A stretch of 64,000 nucleotides of DNA, taken from positions 992,001 through 1,056,000 of the forward strand of contig NC_020185.1 of assembly GCF_000315915.1 (NCBI RefSeq). Direction: 5' to 3'. The first letter of the stretch is position 1; each line of letters opens with the position of its first letter. This DNA comes from Henningerozyma blattae CBS 6284 (Eukaryota > Ascomycota > Saccharomycetes > Saccharomycetales > Saccharomycetaceae). This document shows positions 57,506 to 64,000 of this stretch, piece after piece. Below the pieces are notes generated by a model. That model had not been told where the DNA came from, ran no database searches, and worked only from the letters and a program-made list of their open reading frames with translations. The position numbers and the translations under genes were made by a program.

Positions 57506-58765
57506 ATGAATTTTGGTAACGAATATTCTCTTTACGATTTATTAAACAATTTCTCAAGCCAACAAAACGCAAGAGGTCCAAGAGACAGCCCAAGAGGTAG
57601 TCCTTTCGGTGGACCACCAGGACCTCATATGCATCCTCATGGTGGCCCTCATCATGGTGGCCCTCATCATGGCGGTCCTAATTTCGGAGGCCCTAACTTT
57701 GGTGGTCCTCGTGGATTTCCTCCAAATAGAGGCGGCCCAATGAGAGGTGAGTTCCCCTTTGGTAGAGGCAATTTTGGTCACCCAATGTTCTCTAGATTTG
57801 CATCTCCCCCACCATTCAGCCCATTTATGGATCCAGATGCTTATTATTACAGACCAGCTTACTATTATGTGGATGATGATGACGATGAGGAGGACGATAC
57901 AGAATATTCTAAGATGGACCAAGATGATGAAGAATCAAAACCAGATGAAGGCGCTGATATCCGTTCCTATTACCATACTCGTCCAAGTAGAGCAGCACCA
58001 TCACAAGATACTGCTGGTGAACCTCAATTAGCCGATTTCTTAAATGCCTTTTTCGGTAATCGCCAACCAATAGAAGCTGAAACAAAGGATGAAGTTAATC
58101 CAATTCTTGGCCCTGAAGAAGCTTCAAAAGAGGCTGAGCCATCAAAGGAAGAACCAAAGGAGGAACTGAAGAATCTTCCTGCTGAAGAATCTTCTTTAGA
58201 TAAAGAAAAACCAGAGGATGAAACTAAAAAGCAAGATTCCGCTTCTAAGCCAAGGCCATTAATGAAGAAGAAAAGCTCTTCATTCCTACATAAACCTGCT
58301 CATGGCCATGCTGTAGACCCTCTTCAAGTCTCAAGACCAGAGCATCGTATGGACTTGCCATTCTCTCCTGAAATCAATGTTTATAATTGTGAAAATTCAT
58401 ATACTGTAGTAATGGGTTTACCAGGTGCAAGTTCAAAATCTTTCAAAGTAGATTTCCATCCAACCTCTCACGAATTGCTAATTAAGGGTAATATTGAAGA
58501 TAAAGTTAATATCGATGAAGAATTTTTAAAGATTGCAGAATTGAAATACGGTGCATTTGAAAGATCTATCAAGTTCCCATTATTACCTCATATTGATGAT
58601 ACGAAAATCAAAGCTTCTTATTCCAATGGGTTGTTGCAGATTAAAGTTCCCAAGATTTTGGATAGTGCTGAAAAACCAATTCCAAAGAAAAGAATCGTTA
58701 TTGAAGAGGTTCCTGATGAAGAATTAGAATTTGAAAAAAATCCAAATCCAGAAATTAAAATTTAA
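57506..58765 (+). CDS. HSP42: Small heat-shock protein Hsp42
   Basis: A 419-residue small heat-shock protein that gathers misfolded proteins into cytosolic assemblies. The long N-terminal region resembles Hsp42: a Gly/Pro/His-rich stretch with five imperfect GGPHH/GGPNF units (residues 46-72), a Tyr-rich YYYRPAYYYVD segment and an acidic run. The alpha-crystallin domain covers about 288-392, starting after MDLPFSPEINVY and holding YGAFERSIKFPLLP. It ends RIVIEEVPDEELEFEKNPNP, as in S. cerevisiae Hsp42 (375). I start at 57506 (MNFGNEYSLYDLLN), matching the S. cerevisiae N-terminus, not at the in-frame ATG at 57452. The promoter has a perfect heat-shock element. Confidence 0.93.
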   Translation: MNFGNEYSLYDLLNNFSSQQNARGPRDSPRGSPFGGPPGPHMHPHGGPHHGGPHHGGPNFGGPNFGGPRGFPPNRGGPMRGEFPFGRGNFGHPMFSRFASPPPFSPFMDPDAYYYRPAYYYVDDDDDEEDDTEYSKMDQDDEESKPDEGADIRSYYHTRPSRAAPSQDTAGEPQLADFLNAFFGNRQPIEAETKDEVNPILGPEEASKEAEPSKEEPKEELKNLPAEESSLDKEKPEDETKKQDSASKPRPLMKKKSSSFLHKPAHGHAVDPLQVSRPEHRMDLPFSPEINVYNCENSYTVVMGLPGASSKSFKVDFHPTSHELLIKGNIEDKVNIDEEFLKIAELKYGAFERSIKFPLLPHIDDTKIKASYSNGLLQIKVPKILDSAEKPIPKKRIVIEEVPDEELEFEKNPNPEIKI

Positions 58766-58874
58766 ATGATTTAAAAAATATATATTTGTAGTTTTATATA
58801 TTTATATAAATATTTTTAGAATTAATACACTTTTAAAGTCTTTCTATTTTCAAAGTAAACCTACGGTTTAAGTT

Positions 58875-58897
58875 GTCACATGATTGTTTGTCACGTG
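58875..58897. promoter_or_regulatory. Pair of RTCACRTG boxes upstream of SUP35
   Basis: GTCACATG (58875-58882) and GTCACGTG (58890-58897) are two Cbf1-type octamers 15 bp apart, 160 bp upstream of SUP35. A near-palindromic TTTCTTTCCGAAAGAAAG follows at about 58902-58919. Confidence 0.5.
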
Positions 58898-59055
58898 CAA
58901 ATTTCTTTCCGAAAGAAAGTCTTGAAAAATTTTGTGCGTATTATTAAAAAAAAAAGTTGATGCTTAAATTTGGAAATAGTTTAAAAATAATTTTTTTTAA
59001 TTTAAAATTATATTATATATAGCATTAATCATTCATAGCAATCCCATAGTTAAAT

Positions 59056-61182
59056 ATGTCTGGTCAAGAACAACAAGCTGATAAAACTCAGCAAAATCAA
59101 GCTAACCCTACTCAAGGTGGTGGCTACCAACAATACCAACAATATAACCAGGGTCAAGGCTACCAACAATATAACCAAGGTGGCTACCAACAATATAACC
59201 AAGGCCAAGCTGGCTACCAACAGTACAACCAACAAGGTTATCAACAATATAATCAACAAGGCGGCTATCAACAATATAATCAAGCTGCTGGATACCAACA
59301 ATACAACCAACAAGGTGGTTATCAACCTCAATATAACCAACAACAAGTCCAAGGCTACAGACAAAATTACAATAAAGGTAGAGGGGGTTATAAAAATTAT
59401 AACAACCGTAATAACTATAACAATTCTTACAATAACGGCAGTAATTACAACCAAAATGCTTACATGAATTCTCAACCATTCCAACCACAACAAAACCAAG
59501 GTATGACTTTGGAAGATTTCCAAAAGCAACAACAATCTACTGTCACTGACACTAAGCCTAAAAAAACTCTAAAATTAGTTTCTAGTTCCGGTATTAAATT
59601 AGCAAATGCTACCAAAAAATCAGAAAAAAAGAAAGAAGAGGAACCCAAAGCTGCCGAATCCAAGGAAGACGCCAAACCTGTTACCAAGGAAGAAGGCAAG
59701 CCTGCTGCTAAGGAAGAAGAAAAGAAAACTGATTTACCTGCAGTTGAAAAATTATCCATTTCTGATGATACTAAAGAATCTTCAGTTCCATCAATTATAC
59801 CTTCAACTTCCGCTCCAGCTGGTGGTTCTGACGCCTTAGTTAAGGAACAAGAAGACGAAGTTGATGAAGAAGTTGTTAAGGATATGTTTGGTGGTAAAGA
59901 TCATGTTTCAATTATCTTCATGGGTCACGTTGATGCTGGTAAATCTACCATGGGTGGTAATCTTTTATATCTAACAGGTTCTGTTGATAAAAGAACTGTA
60001 GAAAAATACGAAAGAGAAGCTAAAGATGCTGGTAGACAAGGTTGGTATTTATCTTGGGTTATGGATACCAATAAAGAAGAAAGAAATGATGGTAAAACTA
60101 TTGAAGTTGGTAGAGCTTATTTCGAAACTGAAAAGAGACGTTATACCATTCTTGATGCTCCAGGTCACAAAATGTATGTTTCTGAAATGATTGGTGGTGC
60201 CTCTCAAGCCGATGTTGGTATCTTGGTCATTTCCGCAAGAAAGGGTGAATATGAAACTGGTTTTGAAAAAGGTGGTCAAACTCGTGAACATGCTTTATTA
60301 GCAAAGACTCAAGGTGTTAATAATATGATTGTCGTCGTTAACAAGATGGATGACCCTACTGTCAACTGGTCTAAAGAACGTTATGACCAATGTGTTTCTA
60401 ACATTACAAATTTCCTAAAAGCAATTGGTTATAATGTCAAGGAAGATGTTATTTTCATGCCTGTTTCTGGTTTCAGTGGTGCTGGTTTGAAAGACCGCGT
60501 TGACTCCAAAACATGTCCATGGTACACTGGCCCTGCCTTATTGGAATACTTAGATTCTATGACCCATGTTGATCGTCATATCAACTCCCCATTCATGCTT
60601 CCAATTTCTGGTAAAATGAAAGATATGGGTACTGTTGTCGAAGGTAAAATTGAATCTGGTCACATTAAGAAGGGTCAATCTACATTAATGATGCCTAACA
60701 AGATTCCAATTGAAATTCAAAACATTTATAACGAAACTGAAAATGAAGTCGAAATGGCTATTTGTGGTGAACAAGTTAAATTAAGAATTAAAGGGGTTGA
60801 AGAAGAAGATATTTCCCCAGGTTTTGTCTTAACTTCTCCAAAGAACCCAATTAAAAATGTTACAAGATTTGTTGCTCAAATTGCTATTGTAGAATTAAAA
60901 TCCATTATGTCTGCAGGTTTCTCCTGTGTCATGCATGTCCATACTGCTATTGAAGAAGTTACTATTACTAGGCTACTTCACAAACTTGAAAAGGGTACAA
61001 ACCGTAAATCTAAGAAACCACCTGCATTTGCCAAGAAGGGTATGAAGATTATTGCTTTGTTGGAAACTGAAGAACCAGTATGTATTGAAACTTACGAAGA
61101 TTATCCTCAATTAGGTAGATTTACATTAAGAGATCAAGGTACTACTATTGCTATCGGTAAGATTGTTAAAACCATCTCATAA
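59056..61182 (+). CDS. SUP35: Sup35, translation termination factor eRF3 (prion-type N domain)
   Basis: A 708-residue GTPase that works with eRF1 (Sup45) in stop-codon termination. The N domain is Gln/Asn/Tyr/Gly-rich, with about eight degenerate [12 protein letters not shown] repeats at residues 21-95, the same design as the [PSI+] prion domain. A Lys/Glu-rich M domain follows (about 165-250). The C domain is EF-1alpha-like with GHVDAGKST at 290-298, DAPGH at 367-371 and NKMD at 429-432. S. cerevisiae Sup35 has 685 residues. Codon bias is moderately high. Follows HSP42 as on chromosome IV. Confidence 0.97.
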   Translation: MSGQEQQADKTQQNQANPTQGGGYQQYQQYNQGQGYQQYNQGGYQQYNQGQAGYQQYNQQGYQQYNQQGGYQQYNQAAGYQQYNQQGGYQPQYNQQQVQGYRQNYNKGRGGYKNYNNRNNYNNSYNNGSNYNQNAYMNSQPFQPQQNQGMTLEDFQKQQQSTVTDTKPKKTLKLVSSSGIKLANATKKSEKKKEEEPKAAESKEDAKPVTKEEGKPAAKEEEKKTDLPAVEKLSISDDTKESSVPSIIPSTSAPAGGSDALVKEQEDEVDEEVVKDMFGGKDHVSIIFMGHVDAGKSTMGGNLLYLTGSVDKRTVEKYEREAKDAGRQGWYLSWVMDTNKEERNDGKTIEVGRAYFETEKRRYTILDAPGHKMYVSEMIGGASQADVGILVISARKGEYETGFEKGGQTREHALLAKTQGVNNMIVVVNKMDDPTVNWSKERYDQCVSNITNFLKAIGYNVKEDVIFMPVSGFSGAGLKDRVDSKTCPWYTGPALLEYLDSMTHVDRHINSPFMLPISGKMKDMGTVVEGKIESGHIKKGQSTLMMPNKIPIEIQNIYNETENEVEMAICGEQVKLRIKGVEEEDISPGFVLTSPKNPIKNVTRFVAQIAIVELKSIMSAGFSCVMHVHTAIEEVTITRLLHKLEKGTNRKSKKPPAFAKKGMKIIALLETEEPVCIETYEDYPQLGRFTLRDQGTTIAIGKIVKTIS
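59116..59340 (+). repeat. Sup35 prion-type oligopeptide repeats
   Basis: Eight degenerate 24-30-bp units encoding GYQQYNQ with linkers such as GQ, QG and AA. The number of units exceeds the five and a half in S. cerevisiae Sup35. Confidence 0.8.
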
Positions 61183-61768
61183 TTTGTTATTAGCTTGGTG
61201 TAACACATATTACTTTATATATCGTAAATACTTTTTATAATTGTAAATTAGATCGTTTATTACTGCCTGTTGTTCGTTGTTATTGAATAGCATGCTCCTT
61301 TGTTTAGTATGATGGGCTACCTTCCTATGTTATTTGAGAATCTATGTGGTGAGTATAAGATCATAGTGACTAGTAATAGTAAATATATATATATATATGA
61401 TTTTATATATTTTATCAGAAAAAATTAGCATAAATTATAAGAGAATTAAGGTTGCAATTTATTTATTCATTAACAATATGAAACCATGTTTCATTAGTAG
61501 AGTCATAAATGTTTTTTCCCCTACCTAGTTCATTTACCTTAAAGTCTAGTTGTAATTAGCACATAGTATACTACAATATATTGATATACATATTTGCATA
61601 TCTTTCAAGTATGTAGATTAGAAGAAAAACATGAAATATCAGAATAATTGTAAATCTTCTGAAAAAACTTCTGGTTTGAATCCGGCCAGTTAATCTTTTC
61701 AAAAATAATACTATAACTATTTGATTTTTATTCAAATTAGGTTACTAGTAACTTTTATATACTGGAAC

Positions 61769-62201
61769 TGTTTGATATTTTTTGTCGTTATACATAAAAC
61801 AGTATATATACTGTTTCAGGATAAAAGGGACTATAAAGTGAATATATATTACTAATAAAAACCCCAATAAGATAATTCATTGTCACCAAATGGAGTACAT
61901 CCTGTAACTACCACAGGATATACTAAGCCTACAAGACAGACAACAATTGAAAGAATCGCTTGGATGAAAAATTTTCACGAATAGACGATGATGAATTGAC
62001 TTTTCTAGGCCAAAAACAATTTATAAAATGCCAACATTTTATTCGACGCCTAATCCTTATATTTTATATACTTTATATGATTTTTATTCCTACTTAAATG
62101 GGTAGGAGGTTTCTATGCTATAAAATACTTACTAAAAAAAGAACTATTCTCTAAATTATGACTGACAGTGATACTAATAAAAAGGATTCTAATGTTGAAC
62201 A
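61769..62201 (+). mobile_element. Solo LTR of a Ty1/copia-like retrotransposon (copy A)
   Basis: A 433-bp element, TGTTTGATATTT ... GTTGAACA. It is flanked by GGAAC (61764-61768) and GGAAT (62202-62206), a 5-bp target duplication with one difference. It pairs with the opposite-strand copy at 49295-49726. A TATA-rich promoter stretch near 62058-62085 precedes an ATG at 62158 that opens MTDSDTNKKDSNVE, the likely start of Gag within the LTR. This frame stops soon after the LTR end, as expected for a solo LTR. Confidence 0.87.
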
Positions 62202-62313
62202 GGAATTATTTTCCAAAATCGGTAACTTTGCCGCCAACTATTAGAAATAAACATATAGACGAAAAAAAAATATAAAAAAATATCAAAAACCAAATATATC
62301 TGATAATTCTATT

Positions 62314-62320
62314 CGGCCGA
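62314..62320 (+). promoter_or_regulatory. CGGCCGA motif (1 of 3) upstream of FLR1
   Basis: ATTCGGCCGAAC, a GC palindrome in AT-rich DNA 770 bp upstream of FLR1. CGG/CCG triplets suggest a Zn(II)2Cys6 factor. Confidence 0.35.
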
Positions 62321-62490
62321 ACTATTGAATACTAATTTAAAGAAATAAATTGTCCTTTATCGAGCTCAAATAATCCATTAGATAATAAGATTTTATAATT
62401 TTTATTTTACTTGTTTAGAACTTGAGCTTCCTTTACAGGAACATTTCATAAGCAAATCAATATTAATTTTATCTTTACGATGGATCTTGT

Positions 62491-62497
62491 TGACTAA
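62491..62497 (+). promoter_or_regulatory. TGACTAA, candidate Yap1 response element
   Basis: A single TGACTAA, one of the Yap1-type sites found in FLR1 promoters of S. cerevisiae, 590 bp upstream of the ATG. A single 7-mer in AT-rich DNA is weak evidence. Confidence 0.35.
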
Positions 62498-62831
62498 CGT
62501 CTATTGTAAGAGGAAACTATGCACAACCATTTCAATAGAGAATGTCTAACTCCTAGGATTAAAGCCCTTCACAGTCCCTACGGATTTTTACAGGAAAAAA
62601 TATTGGTTGTAAAAATTTTATCATCCAATAACAGAAATTTTTTTCGTTTGAAGGAATTATTTACATCCAACTATTATTGTATTCTACATTAATAATATGT
62701 AGCTAAAATTTTTATTAGAGCTCCTGGTATTTTATATCTCGGACGAGTTCAAATTTTTACAGATGATATCTTATCCTGTAAATATACGTAGGAGTTCTGA
62801 AAGGCTTCAATACTATTATTTAATTTTTATT

Positions 62832-62871
62832 CGGCCGAGCTTAAGATTCTTACTATCAAAGTTACGGCCGA
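62832..62871 (+). promoter_or_regulatory. CGGCCGA motif pair upstream of FLR1
   Basis: Two CGGCCGA words (62832-62838 and 62865-62871), both continuing as CGGCCGAG and both on the same strand, 33 bp apart and about 220-250 bp upstream of FLR1. A related CGGACGAG lies at 62740-62747. Confidence 0.45.
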
Positions 62872-63086
62872 GTTATCAATTCTTGGAAATAATTCCAAGG
62901 CTACGGGCATTTGTTAGATGGAATAATAGCGTCATTAATTAACTAAGACTAACAGATAAAAAATAAATAAAATAAAATAAAATACAAGAAATAAGATGAT
63001 GTATTTAAGCAAGTGGGGTATAATTCAATAAAAATGAAGTTAGTTACAATGGAATCATAATTATCTTATCAATCCAAAACACCTGA

Positions 63087-64000
63087 ATGTATCTTGATTC
63101 TTTTAAAAATACTTTTTTCGTTGATATTTTAGAATATTTCAATGTAATACAAATTATAGAATATCCAAATGACATATCTACTTCATCTTCATCTTTAAAT
63201 AAAAAATTTTCTAATCAAGACGAGAAAAAAAATTCAATACTTCTAAAAGACGATAGCTCGATAAAAGATTATATTCCAGAATACCATTATAGCCCGAAAC
63301 TAAGTTCATCTCAAATAGATATAAGGCATTCAGAGCTTTCTAGTGATGAAACCGTTCAAGATACAGAATGGATCCTCAGGGATCCTTATTGTGTTACATG
63401 GCATAATGAAAATGATATAGATAACCCACAAAATTGGTCAATAAGAATGAAAACAGTGATGATGATTCAAACTTCAATATTAACTTGTGTCACCTATATG
63501 GGTGCCTCAATATATACTCCAGGACAAGAGGATATTCAGAACGAATTTAATGTGGGCCATATTGTCGGTACCTTAAATTTATCTGTGTATGTTCTTGGTT
63601 ATGGATTTGGACAAGTATTTTTTGCACCTCTTTCAGAAGTCAGTACTATTGATAGACAGATAATATATTCGCTAACTTTATTATTTTATTCAATTTTCCA
63701 AATTGGATGTGCTACCGTCAATAATATTGGAGGGTTAATTGTCATTAGATTCATTACTGGATTTTTATCTTCCCAAGCTTTGGCAACCACTGGTGCAACA
63801 ATGGCTGATTTTTTAGATGCAAGGTATTACGCTTATTTATTAGGTTTATGGTCAGTAGGTGCCATAGCAGCCCCGATTTTAGCACCTCTCTTGGGTGCTT
63901 GTATGGTTGTTGCCAAGAATTGGAGATGGATTTTTTGGTTTCTATGTTGGTTAAGTGCAACAATTACCTTAATTACCATGTTTTTTTACCCAGAGACTAA
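63087..64000 (+). CDS. FLR1: Flr1-type MFS multidrug transporter, N-terminal part (cut by window edge)
   Basis: An open frame from the ATG at 63087 runs to the window end, 304 codons without a stop. Flr1 is a plasma membrane drug:H+ antiporter of the DHA1 family, induced through Yap1 in S. cerevisiae. After a 98-residue cytosolic tail comes DPYCVTWHNENDIDNPQNWS, then helix 1 with LTCVTYMGASIYTPGQEDIQ, and helices 2-6 follow with LNLSVYVLGYGFGQ, PLSE and APILAPLLGA. The YTPG and PLSE words are Flr1/DHA1 hallmarks. The opening MYLDSFKNTFFVDILEYFNV also resembles the Flr1 N-terminus. FLR1 is not next to SUP35 in S. cerevisiae, so gene order gives no support. Confidence 0.85.
   Translation, partial: MYLDSFKNTFFVDILEYFNVIQIIEYPNDISTSSSSLNKKFSNQDEKKNSILLKDDSSIKDYIPEYHYSPKLSSSQIDIRHSELSSDETVQDTEWILRDPYCVTWHNENDIDNPQNWSIRMKTVMMIQTSILTCVTYMGASIYTPGQEDIQNEFNVGHIVGTLNLSVYVLGYGFGQVFFAPLSEVSTIDRQIIYSLTLLFYSIFQIGCATVNNIGGLIVIRFITGFLSSQALATTGATMADFLDARYYAYLLGLWSVGAIAAPILAPLLGACMVVAKNWRWIFWFLCWLSATITLITMFFYPET

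Larger units (their letters stand above)
61183..63086. other. Long intergenic region SUP35-FLR1 with solo LTR
   Basis: 1.9 kb with no convincing gene. It contains the SUP35 3' end, a TATATATATA tract near 61386, the solo LTR at 61769-62201, then about 885 bp of FLR1 promoter carrying CGGCCGA motifs and a TGACTAA. S. cerevisiae has ARG82 after SUP35; no trace of it was recognised. No tRNA gene was found. Confidence 0.6.

Noticed and set aside
58875..58920. Centromere-like CDEI and CDEIII words
   Set aside because: The two parts are only about 15 bp apart with no 80-bp AT-rich CDEII, and they sit at promoter distance from SUP35.
59050..59535. 161-codon reverse frame opposite the SUP35 prion region
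   Set aside because: A mirror of the CAA/TAC-rich repeats, giving a Leu/Val/Ile-rich product; no promoter or similarity.

Overview
This is a window of yeast nuclear DNA from the Saccharomycetaceae: AT-rich, dense, intron-free genes with short intergenic gaps. About 26 genes have a recognisable Saccharomyces cerevisiae counterpart, one long ORF (29753-31492) is unrecognised, and the two end genes (ACE2 at the left, an FLR1-type transporter at the right) are cut by the window edges. Names were given from remembered family motifs and S. cerevisiae gene order; no search was run.

Gene order is the strongest clue to the organism. Read left to right, the genes are an ordered interleaving of two S. 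cerevisiae segments. The chromosome XII set is ACE2, USB1, CKI1, SLX4, NHA1, SLS1, RRN5, DPH6, ACF2, SPE4, SMD3, PEP3, GID11, STM1, PCD1. The chromosome IV set is GIR2, ENT5, CPR1, RPA14, SAC3, TRM82, STB3, SEC7, HSP42, SUP35. Many S. cerevisiae neighbours from both segments are missing (for example TIS11/CTH1, NUM1, HOM2, PUT1, RMP1, SEC1, SEC5, CDC37). I infer one of two sister segments left by the yeast whole-genome duplication, in a lineage that split from S. cerevisiae soon afterwards and lost different copies. The Vanderwaltozyma/Tetrapisispora group fits best, but this is inference.

Layout: 1-8.2 kb holds ACE2 (partial), USB1, CKI1 and SLX4. 8.7-16.2 kb holds a VPS70-like M28 peptidase, GIR2, ENT5, CPR1 and RPA14. 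16.5-29.4 kb holds SAC3, NHA1, SLS1, RRN5 and DPH6. 29.7-41.1 kb holds the unknown ORF, a GH81 protein with replaced active-site residues (ACF2), SPE4, TRM82, SMD3 and PEP3. 41.2-48.2 kb holds GID11, STB3, an unusual GC-rich repeat-laden intergenic island, STM1 and PCD1. 48.2-64 kb holds a solo LTR, SEC7, HSP42, SUP35, a second solo LTR of the same family in the opposite orientation, and the start of FLR1.

Most genes are housekeeping: mRNA export, Pol I transcription, splicing, tRNA and diphthamide modification, Golgi/endosome traffic, and translation or heat-stress factors. They do not form one pathway. The least ordinary items are the GH81 protein lacking two expected catalytic acids, the GC-rich island at 44.6-46.2 kb, the two solo LTRs with target-site duplications, the shortened NHA1 and the unidentified 579-residue protein.
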